DNA of 64,000 bases from contig NZ_AP017655.1 in the NCBI RefSeq assembly GCF_002355855.1, positions 2,917,001 to 2,981,000 of the forward strand. The letters are read 5' to 3'. The translations under genes were made by a program, and so were the position numbers. Positions 24,898 through 35,205 of this stretch are shown piece after piece (positions within the stretch are counted from its first letter, which is position 1; the number at the start of each line of letters is the position of its first letter). The notes beneath the pieces are model-generated. The model saw nothing but the letters and a program-made list of their open reading frames with translations, was not told where the DNA came from and searched no databases. Origin of the DNA: Sphingobium cloacae. GTDB taxonomy: Bacteria > Pseudomonadota > Alphaproteobacteria > Sphingomonadales > Sphingomonadaceae.

Positions 24898-26586
24898 CTA
24901 TTTGCGCCTGGCCGCCGCCGTGGCCGGTGCGGTCGGCCCGTTCAGACCGGCGAAATTGTAGAGGACCATCGCAACCGATTTCTCGGCGCCGGCCATGCCG
25001 TAGACCTTCCCGGCCCCTTCGATCACATAATATTCGTTGGCTGCGTGCGCGTTGCCGCCATGTCCGGCCATGCCGCCGGTGATTGGAATGTCGAGCGTGT
25101 CGCCGGCGAACAGATAGGCCGGCCAATATCCGCCCATGACGCTCTGTTCCGCGCTGAGCGGCGCATGCGGGATGCCGAATGCATCCAGCGTGGTCGCGAC
25201 GGCCCGGCCGACCGGCGTGTCGGTGCTCCGCTTGGCCCAGGGCACGTCACCCACGACGTTGATCTCGACATCCTGGAAGCCATGCTTGTCGAGATGGGCG
25301 CGAAGCTTCTTCACGATGTCCATCCCGTTCATGTTCGGGATGTAACGGAAATTATGTTTCGACGTGATCTTGTTGGGCAGGATCGCGCCCGAACCGCCGG
25401 GGAACATATTGCCGCCCCAGATGCCGTCTATGTTCATCGACGTGCCATATCCGGAATCCTTGAGGATCTGGTAGGGATCGTCCGAGATGAAACGCTCGAC
25501 GCCCAGATTCTGCGCCGCGGCCTTCGGGTCGAAATTCGCCGCGGCGGCGCGCAGCGCGGCTTCCTTCGCCGGGGAAAGCGGCTCCATATTATCATAGAAG
25601 CCGTCGATCAGCACCCGGTTGCCGGTTGCATCGGTGAGTGTCGAAAGCATCTTGATATGACGCCAGGCGGGCGCATCGACCGACCGCTTGAAGCCGCCAT
25701 GGATATCGCTGTAATTCGGTCCCCTGCCCCATTTCGCACCGCTCGTCGTCAATTCGACGAATACGCAACCCTCGGAACCGGCGAGCATGAGGGCACCACC
25801 TGACGCCGATTGAAAACCGAACGTGTACATGGCGTCGGCCTTCTTGAAGAGTTCGGGATGGTCGCGAACGAACTTGCGATAGCCGATCGACATGCGCTCC
25901 TCATCGCCCTCGGCAACGAAGATCAGGTTGACCGGAAGTTTCCCCGTGACTGCCTTGATCGACATCAGCGCATTCCACATGGCCATTTGCGGTCCCTTGG
26001 AATTGGTTGCGCCACGCCCGATCAGCACTTTCTTGAAAGGCGCCTGTTCGACCAGTTGGCCTTCGAACGGCGGCGCTTTCCACAGGTCGGGCTGCGTCAC
26101 GGGCATCGTGTCGTACATCCAGTAGATGACCAGCGTCTTGTCGGCCCCTTCGTTGCAATCGGCGTAGACCACCGGATTGCTCTGGGCCCCGAACTCCGAC
26201 TTGCCGACATCGAAAACCTGCGTTTTCTGGCAGCCGAGCTGATCGAACATGCCTTTCACCATTTCGGCGGATTCGGGAATGCCCTCGCCGGTGTTGGATA
26301 CGCTGGGTTGCTGTATCCACTTCTGCAGATTGACGACATGCTCGTCGATATTTTCGTCAATATAAGCGAATATCTTCTTGAGATCGTCGGTGTGCACCTT
26401 GCTCATGTCGATATTGAGTTCGGTGTCGCCTTGCGGTCTGATCCCCAGCTTTTTCTGAGCCGACGGCGACGCTGATCCGGCATTGGACTGCCCCGAACCG
26501 GACTGGTCGCCGCAGCCCACCAATAAGAGCGCCGTCCCCGCCATCAGACAAGTCAGCATTGTTTTTCGGAATCCTGCGGTGCGCAT
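24898..26586 (-). CDS. M20-family-like lipoprotein with altered metal ligands
   Basis: A 562-residue lipoprotein (signal [25 protein letters not shown], lipobox LVGC, Cys25) with the M20 peptidase fold. Alignment by eye to the carnosinase-type pattern shows several replaced zinc ligands. The first motif is WMYDTMPV where G-H-x-D-V-x-P is expected (Met157 for His). The bridging-Asp motif reads RGATNSKGP (Asn195 for Asp). The Asp ligand after the glutamates is not visible. The catalytic Glu pair is kept (EGDEE, 226-230) and the last His is present (HAANEYY). It may be a pseudoenzyme binding peptides or a hydrolase with different metal needs. It lies 62 bp after the TonB receptor and 14 bp before the ATPase. 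Confidence 0.85.
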   Translation of the reverse strand: MRTAGFRKTMLTCLMAGTALLLVGCGDQSGSGQSNAGSASPSAQKKLGIRPQGDTELNIDMSKVHTDDLKKIFAYIDENIDEHVVNLQKWIQQPSVSNTGEGIPESAEMVKGMFDQLGCQKTQVFDVGKSEFGAQSNPVVYADCNEGADKTLVIYWMYDTMPVTQPDLWKAPPFEGQLVEQAPFKKVLIGRGATNSKGPQMAMWNALMSIKAVTGKLPVNLIFVAEGDEERMSIGYRKFVRDHPELFKKADAMYTFGFQSASGGALMLAGSEGCVFVELTTSGAKWGRGPNYSDIHGGFKRSVDAPAWRHIKMLSTLTDATGNRVLIDGFYDNMEPLSPAKEAALRAAAANFDPKAAAQNLGVERFISDDPYQILKDSGYGTSMNIDGIWGGNMFPGGSGAILPNKITSKHNFRYIPNMNGMDIVKKLRAHLDKHGFQDVEINVVGDVPWAKRSTDTPVGRAVATTLDAFGIPHAPLSAEQSVMGGYWPAYLFAGDTLDIPITGGMAGHGGNAHAANEYYVIEGAGKVYGMAGAEKSVAMVLYNFAGLNGPTAPATAAARRK

Positions 26587-26648
26587 CCTGTTGCCCTCCT
26601 TTATCCTGAATTTGACGCCGGCGGTTCATCTGCCTGCGACCACCTGGT

Positions 26649-29495
26649 CTAGAACGAGAATCTGGCCCCGACGCGGAAGGTCCTGCCCAGCACGTCGTAG
26701 AGCAAACGGTTGGTTTGCGGATAACCGGCGGTATTTTCCGCAGCGATATATTGAGGATCGGAAACCAGCACCGGGTCCTTGTCGAGCAGGTTCTTGACGA
26801 CGAAGAACATCTCGGCGGTCCTGCCGCTGCCAAGGTTCCAGGTATAGTTCACCGACGCGTCCAGAAAGAAGGCGCCGGGCACCTTATTGTCGTTTACCGT
26901 GAAATAGGGCGGGCTCACGGTCGGGCAGGCGCTTTGGCATTCCACATAGTCATGGCGGATGACGCCGCTGCTGACGCCGCGCCCGGTCAGGGTCAGCAGC
27001 AGATTGTCGTTCTTATACCCTGCGGTCAGGCGATAGACCCAATCCGGCGTGCCCGCGGCAAAACCCGCGATCGCGCCCGCCTGGTCGATCGCCGTCACGC
27101 CATTGTCGGTGCGATTTTCGATATAATGGGTCGCCATGGCGCGGAAACTGAACTCGCCCGACGCCTTGGCGAAAATCGCGTCGGCCGGAAGGCGGTAGGA
27201 CGCTTCTATATCAATCCCTTGAGCCCGCATGCTGTTCAGATTTTCAAAATACAGGTCGATAGTCTGCAAGACGCCATTGCCGTCGAAATTGATATTGTCG
27301 CAGTAGCGCTGGATATTGTTGTCGTAACAATAGTTGACGGTCTGTTCCGCATTGAGCGAGCTGATGACATCCTTGATCTTGAGCTTGTAATAATCGACTG
27401 AAAAGGAAAGGCCGGGAATGAAACGGGGCGTCGCAACCGCGCCAATGCCGAAGCTGTCCGCCTTTTCCGGCTTGAGCTGCGTGCTTCCCATCAGGGCCTG
27501 GACGAACTGCATCTGCGTCCCGTTGATCGCCACGGAATTGGTGCGGCCGATCCCGGTCGCAAACAATTCGCTCAGATTGGGCGCGCGAATATCCTTCGAG
27601 ACATAGCCGCGGAAGCGCAGGTCGGAAATGGGCTCGAAGGTGGCGCCGACCTTCCAGGTGCTCACGCCGCCGGAAATGGAATAATCGGTATAGCGAAAGG
27701 CGCCGTTCATCTCGAACCCGCTGAAAACGGGAACGACAGCTTCGACAAAGGCTTCCTTTACATTATAGGAGCCCGTCGTGACGCGGTAGTTGCCATATTT
27801 CCATCCGCTCTGGAATTCAGGATCGACATGACCGTCGATCTGTTCCTTGCGCGCTTCGACGCCGAAGGCGAGCGAGATGTTGCCGGCCCATCCGGGAATG
27901 TCGTTCGTGGAAAAGCTGACGGCGCCGACATCCTGCTTGAAGGTCTGGTTCCGCAGCGGACGTCCCATCACATAGGCGAGGTCGTCGGCATTGGCGATGC
28001 CGGTCCCGAAGCGGTTGAGCGGAACGCAGCCGTTGGCCTGCGCTTCGGCCGAACGGCAGACGATCCTGCCGTTCCCATCGAACACCGCGTCGGTCGCCCA
28101 GGCCAGCCGCTGGATATTATAAGTGTCGGTCAGTTGCTCGCGCGATCTGGTGATGCCCTTCTGATAATAGGCGTTCCAGGTGAAACCGAGGCCTCCGACG
28201 GTGAAATCGCCGTCTGCGCCGACCACATATCGCTCGGTCTTGCGGACGTTGCGGCTGCCCGATGACGGCATGTCGCCGTTGCTGGTGCCCATGGTGAAGG
28301 AGGTGACGCCGTTCTCATCCATGGCTGCGGCCACCTCCGCCGGGAGAAACGCGTTGTCCCGCTGGATGACAATGCCCGTGGTCGTGGGATTGATGTAATA
28401 GCTGAGCCCCTTGTAGCGCGTGAAGGAGGCCTGCGCGAAAATATGGATATTGTCGGTCAGGTCGAAGCTGCCGCGTCCGAAGATGCTCTGCCGGTCCTCC
28501 TCGGCCTGGAGCGAGTTGGTGCCGAGCATGCCGGAGGTCGTGTACCGCCAGTCGCCGCCCTGCATCCACTGGCCTGAGGTAGCGCCATAATCGAGCTGCC
28601 CGACTGCGCCGCCTTCGCCGAAAAACGTCCCCTGAAGCGGGCCGGAAGTGATCAGCCCGCCGGGCGTGTAGGACGCGATGCCGATCCCTTCGCCGACGAT
28701 GTAGAAAGGCGCTCCCGCCGAGGTATCGGGATTCCTCATCGCGAAATAGCCCTTGCGATCCCAGCTGCGCGACTTGCCAAAAATGCCGTCCTGATGGAAG
28801 ATTTCGCCGCTGATGAGCAAATGGCCGCGCTCTCCGGCAAAGGGCATTCCGCCGGTCAGGGTCGCGCGATAGTTGGCCGCATCGCCGCGGGAGGTGATGC
28901 CCCGGTCGACCGATCCCTTGATGCCGGTATATTTGCGATCCAGGATGAAGTTGACCACGCCACCGATCGCATCCGAACCATAAGCCGAGGAAGCGCCGCC
29001 CGTCACCACCTCGACCCGCGAGATCAGCGCCTGCGGAAAGGTGTTGGTATCCACAACGCCCGTCCCGGCCGAAACCACCGATCGCTGTCCGTCGAACAGA
29101 ACAAGGGTGCGTCCCGTTCCAAGCCCGCGCAGGTTCAACGCCGCAATGCCCGCTTCGCCGTTACTCAGCGCGCCGGAGGATTGCGATGCCGTGGTGCTGC
29201 CGCGAACGGATGGAAGCGTATTGACGAAGTCTGAAATATTGGCTGGCGCTTCGGCCTTGATTTCTTCGGTCCCCAGTACATTGACCGGCGTGGGTGCCTG
29301 ATAACCGTCCCGCGTGACGCGGGTGCCGGTGACAACGATGGCGGACTGTTCGACAGGATCGCTATTCACGGAATCCTGCCCAAAAGCTGCCGGAGAAATC
29401 ATACTACCGATACAGGCAATGGCGAGAGCGGATAGGCATGAAGATCGAAAAAGACCGCATTTATATTCAACATACTTCTCAAGAAAAAGAGTCAT
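26649..29495 (-). CDS. TonB-dependent outer-membrane receptor (first gene of the operon)
   Basis: A 948-residue TonB-dependent receptor. A signal peptide (cut near AAFGQ, residue 40) leads to the TonB-box-like IVVTGTRV. The plug is of the type with LNLRGLGTGRTLVLFDGQR and EVVTGGASSAYGSDAIGGVVNFI, and the barrel ends VGARFSF. This plug style is common in sphingomonad receptors near peptidases. It heads the minus-strand operon with an M20-like lipoprotein, ABC system and DUF885 peptidase, so a peptide-like ligand is a reasonable inference. The region upstream is AT-rich and holds a long palindrome that could regulate it. Confidence 0.93.
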   Translation of the reverse strand: MTLFLEKYVEYKCGLFRSSCLSALAIACIGSMISPAAFGQDSVNSDPVEQSAIVVTGTRVTRDGYQAPTPVNVLGTEEIKAEAPANISDFVNTLPSVRGSTTASQSSGALSNGEAGIAALNLRGLGTGRTLVLFDGQRSVVSAGTGVVDTNTFPQALISRVEVVTGGASSAYGSDAIGGVVNFILDRKYTGIKGSVDRGITSRGDAANYRATLTGGMPFAGERGHLLISGEIFHQDGIFGKSRSWDRKGYFAMRNPDTSAGAPFYIVGEGIGIASYTPGGLITSGPLQGTFFGEGGAVGQLDYGATSGQWMQGGDWRYTTSGMLGTNSLQAEEDRQSIFGRGSFDLTDNIHIFAQASFTRYKGLSYYINPTTTGIVIQRDNAFLPAEVAAAMDENGVTSFTMGTSNGDMPSSGSRNVRKTERYVVGADGDFTVGGLGFTWNAYYQKGITRSREQLTDTYNIQRLAWATDAVFDGNGRIVCRSAEAQANGCVPLNRFGTGIANADDLAYVMGRPLRNQTFKQDVGAVSFSTNDIPGWAGNISLAFGVEARKEQIDGHVDPEFQSGWKYGNYRVTTGSYNVKEAFVEAVVPVFSGFEMNGAFRYTDYSISGGVSTWKVGATFEPISDLRFRGYVSKDIRAPNLSELFATGIGRTNSVAINGTQMQFVQALMGSTQLKPEKADSFGIGAVATPRFIPGLSFSVDYYKLKIKDVISSLNAEQTVNYCYDNNIQRYCDNINFDGNGVLQTIDLYFENLNSMRAQGIDIEASYRLPADAIFAKASGEFSFRAMATHYIENRTDNGVTAIDQAGAIAGFAAGTPDWVYRLTAGYKNDNLLLTLTGRGVSSGVIRHDYVECQSACPTVSPPYFTVNDNKVPGAFFLDASVNYTWNLGSGRTAEMFFVVKNLLDKDPVLVSDPQYIAAENTAGYPQTNRLLYDVLGRTFRVGARFSF

Positions 29496-29593
29496 GCCTA
29501 CCCCCTGATTGTCATGTGGACCCTCTCCATTTCGATAGTAAATTGAGATAAATACGATTTAATGCGAGAGATTAGACTTCATTGGTCGATGAC

Positions 29594-29628
29594 AGCAATA
29601 TTGTTTCTATATCTATAATAATATTGCT
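29594..29628. promoter_or_regulatory. AT-rich promoter region with palindrome
   Basis: The 29496-30022 gap is much more AT-rich than its surroundings between about 29510 and 29760. It contains the perfect inverted repeat AGCAATATT (29594-29602) and AATATTGCT (29620-29628) around a 17-base spacer. It lies about 100 bp upstream of the TonB receptor start. It may be an operator; an Lrp-type regulator is encoded nearby, but no link is proven. The rest of the gap shows no gene. Confidence 0.5.
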
Positions 29629-30022
29629 ACATTCCCTCTTCATCGCCGATCATAACAAATAGGGCGCGTCGATATCTCGAAAACATGAGAGAAAAAGCAG
29701 TCCATATTTGCGTAATCCGTTATGAATTTCGGGATTCAATTGGAATTGATGCGCGATGTGCGCCTTCGTGTTTGAGAGTTCATCGCCGATTCGCGGATTC
29801 TTGTGGCTCTACCGTCATCTCGCCGCCGGTGAAGGAGCCGCGGCTGAGATGATTGCAAAGATCGAAAGGCACGCGGTCATGTCCTGCGGAAGAGGCGGCG
29901 AGCGGCGCCCAAGGCATGAGGCGGGAAGGGAGGGGCTGGGCCTGTCGATATGGGCCGGTCGATATCGGATAGGGGACGGCCAGCCCATCGGCCAGCCGTT
30001 CATCAGATCATGGTGCCGAATT

Positions 30023-31264
30023 TCAATGTCCGGGCGCGATATCCCCCGACAGACCCTTCTCCAGATGTTCGGCTGCCAGTTCGGCAGTGATGGCCGAAAG
30101 AGTCCAGCCCAGATGGCCGTGGCCGGTGTTGTAGAATATGCGGGAATGGCGGCCCGGACCGACAATAGGCATCATGGTCGGGGTCATCGGGCGCAGGCCT
30201 GCCCAAGGAACGACCTGCCGGGTCGACATGTGAGGAAAATGGCGTTCACTCCAGGTGGTCAGCGGTTGAATCCGGTCAGCGCGGATATCGCGGTTGAAGC
30301 CGTTGAATTCCGCTGTGCCGGCAACGCGGAAGCGATCCTCGCCAAGACGGCTGGTCACGATTTTGGCGTCTTCGTCCAGTAGGCTCACGCGCGGCGCCGC
30401 GGCACGGCTGGCATCGTCGCCGAGCAGCACGGTGATCGAATAGCCCTTGACCGGATAGATATTGGCGCGATCGCCCAGCATGGCCGCCAGCTTGTGGCTG
30501 GCGACGCCGGCGCAGACCATCACGGCGTCGCCCTCGATCCTTTCCTCGGCGCCGTCTTTCCGCAACCGCACGGACACGCCGCCGGAGCGAAGGTCGAAAC
30601 CGCTCACGTCGCCACCGAACAGGAATTTCGCTCCCCGCCGCATGCAGGCTTCCGCAAGGCCGGTGGTGAACTTGTGGATGTCGCCCGTCGAATCCGAAGG
30701 CGTGAAGAAGCCGCCGCAGAAATCGCCATGGAGCGTCGGTTCGATCCGCGCGATCTCCTGGGGCGACACTTCGTCCCGTTCGAGGCCTCCTTCGCGCAAC
30801 AGGGCGTTGCCGCGCCGCGCCTGCGTGAAACTCGCGGGCTCGCGGTAGAAATGCAGGATGCCGCAACGGGACAGATCAAAATCTATTCCTTCACGTTCGG
30901 CGATGTCGAACAGGTGATGCCGTGCCGCAATGGCAAGCCTTGTGGTTTCCACGGTATTGGCCCGGTGGCTGCGGATGGCGGCCAGAAATTCTCCCAACCA
31001 GGAATATTTGTGTAGTGAGGGGCGCAGGCTGAACAGCAGCGGCGCGTCGGCCCGGAATATCCAGCGCATGCCCTTGGCGATCGTCGCTATCGAGTTCCAC
31101 ACTTCCGCGTTGCTGGCCGAAAGCTGGCCACCGTTCGCGAACGAGGTTTCCATCGCCGGGTAGCGGAGGCGCTCGACGAGCGTAACCTCATGCCCCCTTT
31201 CAAGCAGAGCGTAAGCCGACGTGACGCCGGTGATGCCGGCGCCGATTATGATGATCCGGGCCAT
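30023..31264 (-). CDS. dadA: D-amino-acid dehydrogenase-like FAD oxidoreductase
   Basis: A 413-residue FAD-dependent oxidoreductase of the DAO superfamily. The N-terminal dinucleotide fold is IIIIGAGITGVTSAYALLERGHEVTLVER. Segments typical of the DadA small subunit follow: SFANGGQLSASNAEVWNS, YPVKGYSITV and the C-terminal GPGRHSRIFYNTGHGHLGWTLS. Length fits DadA (about 415-430). It oxidises D-amino acids to keto acids with ammonia release at the membrane. The start has AAGGAA upstream. It is followed on the same strand by the eight-gene operon and is divergent from an Lrp-type regulator, the usual type for amino-acid genes. It may process D-residues from imported peptides. Confidence 0.85.
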   Translation of the reverse strand: MARIIIIGAGITGVTSAYALLERGHEVTLVERLRYPAMETSFANGGQLSASNAEVWNSIATIAKGMRWIFRADAPLLFSLRPSLHKYSWLGEFLAAIRSHRANTVETTRLAIAARHHLFDIAEREGIDFDLSRCGILHFYREPASFTQARRGNALLREGGLERDEVSPQEIARIEPTLHGDFCGGFFTPSDSTGDIHKFTTGLAEACMRRGAKFLFGGDVSGFDLRSGGVSVRLRKDGAEERIEGDAVMVCAGVASHKLAAMLGDRANIYPVKGYSITVLLGDDASRAAAPRVSLLDEDAKIVTSRLGEDRFRVAGTAEFNGFNRDIRADRIQPLTTWSERHFPHMSTRQVVPWAGLRPMTPTMMPIVGPGRHSRIFYNTGHGHLGWTLSAITAELAAEHLEKGLSGDIAPGH

Positions 31265-31892
31265 CGAAAGTTCCTTCCGGCGGGAGGCAGAATGTAGAAA
31301 AATCCGGCGACGACGGGGCGCTAATCCGCCGCGGACGCCTGAGGAATGTCCCCGATCCATCCCTTGCGCCCGTTGCTGGAGACGCTTTCATATGTGAGGC
31401 TATGCATCGCGATGACTCCTTCTGGCATGAACCATGCCTGCCTCCGGCCGCCCCTCTCCATGAGGAGGGAAGGCGAGTTCGTTGCCTCGCCGATACTTCT
31501 TCAGAACAGGCTTGATCTTAGCTGGAAGTACGCGCGCGATCCCGCGAAAGATCAGAGGATAGTGGGAGACCGATGACAGATTTGGTCGCAGAACGGGAAC
31601 ATGGCGCGGAAATGATGCACGCTATCCCACCGGGCGCGCATTTTGCGGTCAACACGCTGGTCGTTGATTCGAAATGCAGTGCAGCATGGAGTTTCCGCTT
31701 CAAAGAGCGGGGCGCATGATCCTCACTGAAATGGAAATCCTGCGCATAATATGCATTTGTCGCAGGATTCCATCAACGCCCATCCGTAATGGACCGGCAA
31801 GTTTCCGAGATGTTGCACCGCAATGTGTGTTAACGTCCTCTCCTGACCCCAGCCGCGCCATTACCAGCGGATCAGGAAAAGGGGATGTTCCG

Positions 31893-32222
31893 ATGTCAAT
31901 TACCGGGCGTGCTAATTGTGAGATCGGACATTTGCCCGTCATGGCATCGGTGTTGGCGATCGCTTCGGTTTCCCGTGATCCCAAAACGCTCACTGACGTC
32001 GCTGCGGTGCCGGGCGGCTTTCTCAAGGAGATCGCGGCGGCATTCGCCAAGGTGAAACCCGGTTCCGGGGATGGATGCTGCCAGCGATCCCTGGCAAGCA
32101 CGCTTGCCGATCCGAAACGACTGGAAGCCGAAATCGACATCCACCGCCACCCCAGACTCGAAATCCCGGCCGGCATGCCGATCGGCGATGCCGGATGGTT
32201 TGACGATGTTCTGTCCGAATGA
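31893..32222 (+). CDS. Possible small protein, unrecognised
   Basis: A 109-codon frame starts MSITGRANCEIGHLPVMASV and ends GDAGWFDDVLSE, with AAAAGGGG close upstream of the ATG. No family is recognised. Coding character is weak and the surroundings (31265-32307) show other short frames on both strands, so this may be a decayed gene or chance. The remainder of the dadA-lrp gap holds no gene I can support. Confidence 0.25.
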   Translation: MSITGRANCEIGHLPVMASVLAIASVSRDPKTLTDVAAVPGGFLKEIAAAFAKVKPGSGDGCCQRSLASTLADPKRLEAEIDIHRHPRLEIPAGMPIGDAGWFDDVLSE

Positions 32223-32307
32223 TTTCCCCCTTCGTCCTCTTCCATTTGAATTTGTGGAGATTATCGGCACTATGGCTCTGAAAATCAAAAAAGGGGCGCA
32301 AAGTAAC

Positions 32308-32844
32308 ATGGACATGCCGTCCGGCAGAATGAACTGGGCTGACCCGGCGCGAAGCCGCCCCCTTCAATATGAACTTGACGAAACCGACTTTCGCCTGATG
32401 CGGGCGCTCGTCACCGAAGGGCGGGCGTCGGACGTATCGCTGGGCGAGACCGTGCATCTGTCGAGCACGGCGGTGGCGCGGCGGCGCAAGATTCTGGAGG
32501 AAACCGGCTATATCACTCACTATTCGGCGAACCTCAACGTGCGGGCGCTGGGTTACGGAACGCTCGTTGTGGTTTCAATCGAACTGGTATCCCAAGCAGA
32601 GAATGTGCTGCGGGACTTCGAACATGCCGTTTTACAGAGCCCCTCGATGCGCTTCTGCGCTTTCATCACTGGGGACACCGACTTCCTGATGATTATGAAT
32701 GTTCAGTCGCTGGACGATTATGACATGATCTATCGCAAGGAACTTTCGGTATTGCCGCATGTCTCTCGCATCCGCAGCAGTTTCGTGTTGCGCGAAGTGG
32801 CGAACCGCCAGATCGCTCCGGCGATCCTGCAAGGGCGACGCTGA
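32308..32844 (+). CDS. Lrp/AsnC-family transcriptional regulator
   Basis: A 178-residue Lrp/AsnC regulator. The winged-helix domain begins ELDETDFRLMRALVTEGRASDVSLGETVHLSSTAVARRRKILEE, with the recognition helix around SSTAVARRRKI. The C-terminal RAM (ligand-binding) domain contains LGYGTLVVVSIEL, FCAFITGDTDFLMIMNVQSLDDY and the final strand. ATG at 32308 has AAGGGG upstream; ATG at 32272 would add 12 residues. It is divergent from the D-amino-acid dehydrogenase about 1 kb away, the normal arrangement for a local regulator of amino-acid catabolism, and may also act on the receptor operon. Confidence 0.9.
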   Translation: MDMPSGRMNWADPARSRPLQYELDETDFRLMRALVTEGRASDVSLGETVHLSSTAVARRRKILEETGYITHYSANLNVRALGYGTLVVVSIELVSQAENVLRDFEHAVLQSPSMRFCAFITGDTDFLMIMNVQSLDDYDMIYRKELSVLPHVSRIRSSFVLREVANRQIAPAILQGRR

Positions 32845-33116
32845 CTATTTTTTGTGGTGCGGTGTTCCGCATCCAGCCTAGAGTGATCGCAATCGACGAA
32901 AAGTGCATATGTCACTTCCCTGTCGACGGTGCTGCCCGCCATGTCATAGGACTGCACTGAACGCACTTCGGGTGACGAGGGCAATAGTCAACTCAAGAAA
33001 ACCTGCCACTCGGTGGGAGCACGCGCAAGCTCAGGCTAACGACGGATGTGCTGTCCGAGATCCAGATTGCGGCTTCTCAGGCTATGCAGCGCTTGCCCGG
33101 TGCTGGTGACGGCAGG

Positions 33117-33173
33117 TCAGGCTCGCTTTTTTGCTGGGCGCATGGGCGCCGCAAGTTCTTCGAGGCCGGCGAC
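33117..33173 (+). pseudogene. Small fragment resembling IS66 transposase
   Basis: The plus strand reads SGSLFCWAHGRRKFFEAGD, which resembles the CWAH-RRKFF segment of IS66-family TnpC transposases. Only about 20 residues match. The surrounding 32845-33404 stretch has no gene and is likely mobile-element debris. Confidence 0.45.
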
Positions 33174-33404
33174 AGGCCCCGGGAGCCGCTGACGGTGCAG
33201 CCCACCAGCTTGCCGCAACATTGCCTTCAAGTGTCGGGAGCACGCATGAACGGAGCTTGGGGTTGCGCACGTGGCATTGCTCATGCGCGCCGATAGATCG
33301 ACCACAAACACAAGAGCAGGCAGATGTACCGTTGTGTTGGGACGTACGTCCACAGCATTTATGGCGTTACATCGCACTCCAAAGTAGGAAATATTGGCAG
33401 GAAA

Positions 33405-35010
33405 ATGGACCGCATCGAGGCCGACTATATTATCGTGGGTGGCGGCAGTGCGGGCGCGGTGCTGGCGTACCGCCTGTCTGCCGATCCCGCGATCCGCGTC
33501 ATATTGCTTGAAGCGGGTACCCAGGCAAAGGGGGTTAAGACGATCGTACCCGCCGCCGGGTCCCTGTATCTTCGTGGCAGTTCCGCGGACTGGCAGTATA
33601 TGGGAGAACCAGATCCCACCTTGGACGGACGACGCATCTGCTGGTCGGGCGGAAAGCTGCTTGGCGGATCGAGTACGATCAACGGCATGGTGTATTTCCG
33701 TGGGTCACGGGCTGATTATGATCATTGGTCGATCAGGGGTGCGTGGGTTGGTCATTCCAGGAAATCTTCCCTTATTTTCAAAAATCAGAATGGTTTAGTG
33801 GGCCGCCTTCACCGTCGCACGCACGGATTGGTCCGCTTGGCGTCTCGACGCCGCGAGCGATGCAGGAGATGTCGGTCCGCTGGCGTGAAGGCTGCAACGA
33901 ACGAGGAATTGCGCCGCTGAATGACTATTGCGGCGGCGCGATCGACGGTTCGTTCGTGACGCTGAACACAATGCGAAAAGGCGTGCGGTCGAGTACGGCG
34001 CGCGCTTTCCTCAAACCGGCCGAGCGGCGCCCCAATCTTCTCATCCTTACCGACCGCGAAGTCGATCGGATCATGTTCGACGGCAAGCGAGCGATTGACG
34101 TGTCGGCGCGACATGGTGACGGCAACGAAGTTTACCTCGCACGTGGAGAGGTCATCGTCAGCGCCGGCTCGATCGGTTCGCCGGCGCTGCTGCTCCGGTC
34201 CGGTGTCGGGCCAGCAGCAGAATTGTCCCCGCTGGGCATAGATCCGGTCCTTGATCTCCCGGGAGTAGGTCGCAACCTCCACGATCACATCGCGGTCGGC
34301 ATCAGCAAGCAGGTGCTTTCGAAGACTTACAATTTGGATATGGGGCCTTTCGGCAAAGTGCGATCGGCATTGGAGTATCTGCTTTTTAGAAGCGGGCGGC
34401 TCGCTTCCGCCGCGGTTCAAGCGATGGCCTATGCGCGATCCCATCCGAATGCGCCCGAACCCGATTTGGCGCTAAACTTCCAGCCGCTTGCGTTTGACGC
34501 CTCCGTGCAGCCCCCTCGCTTGCGTGACCAGGGGGCTATCAATGTTTCCTGCCATCCGACACACCCTCGTGGCCGCGGACAGGTCCGTTTACGCTCCGGT
34601 GACTTCCGCCAACCGCCGGTGATAGATTATCCCCTGCTGGGGCATGAATATGACCGGGAGATGCTGCTGAAAGGATGTGAGATTCTCGAGTCGATCTATT
34701 CCGCGCCGGCACTCGCCCCCTATGTTGTTCGCGGCTACGAGCCCCCCCCCGGGCCCCGGCCTCGCGCGACGATTGGCTGGCGTGGATAAGGGCACGCGTG
34801 GGCGTGGGCTGGCATCCGGTTGGAACCTGCCGGATGGGCTCGGATGAGCTTGCGGTCACGGATCCCCGACTAAAACTGCGTGGTATAAAGGGCCTCCGCG
34901 TGGTTGACGCGTCAGTCATGCCGCGAATTATATCAGGTAACACTAACGCTCCGACGATCATGATCGCGGAGAAGGCGGCCGATATGATATTGGATGACGC
35001 TCGCGCCTAA
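33405..35010 (+). pseudogene. Broken GMC-family oxidoreductase (choline-dehydrogenase-like)
   Basis: The three plus-strand frames together encode one GMC flavoprotein. Piece one (from ATG 33405) has the FAD fold DYIIVGGGSAGAVLAYRL and the GMC signature GGKLLGGSSTINGMVYFRG. The frame slips by one lost base near 33740-33755 into a second piece starting at CVGWSFQEIFPYFQKSE, with GEVIVSAGSIGSPALLLRSGVGP. It slips again near the nine-C run at 34742-34750. The third piece supplies the active-site His region [12 protein letters not shown] and the C-terminal [17 protein letters not shown]. Both slips are single missing bases. If real, the gene is dead; if sequencing errors, it is an intact protein of about 530 residues. 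IS remnants on both sides favour decay. Confidence 0.85.
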
Positions 35011-35118
35011 CCCGTCTTATTCATGATGTTTCGCGCCGGGGAGTTGCGGGCTCGATGTGTCGGGTAGCTGCGTGATCCGGGCGAGCGGTGGTGGCGGTCT
35101 AGGCCGGATCGACATTGA

Positions 35119-35205
35119 GCGCATCCAGATCATGGCGGCGGCGAGGTGTACAAAGCCTGCGAGGTGGATGGTGCGGCGTTCGTATCGGGTGGCGAAGCGT
35201 CGGAA
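35119..35205 (-). pseudogene. C-terminal remnant of an IS5-family transposase
   Basis: The minus-strand frame reads FRRFATRYERRTIHLAGF followed by VHLAAAMIWMR, the usual C-terminal end of IS5-family DDE transposases. It is fused in frame to the preceding IS6-type sequence at about 35205, showing a recombination junction. An N-terminal IS5-type fragment lies at 59.83-60.06 kb in the same orientation. Confidence 0.7.

Noticed and set aside
31265..31890. Several short frames between dadA and lrp
   Set aside because: None has a convincing ribosome site or recognisable motif.
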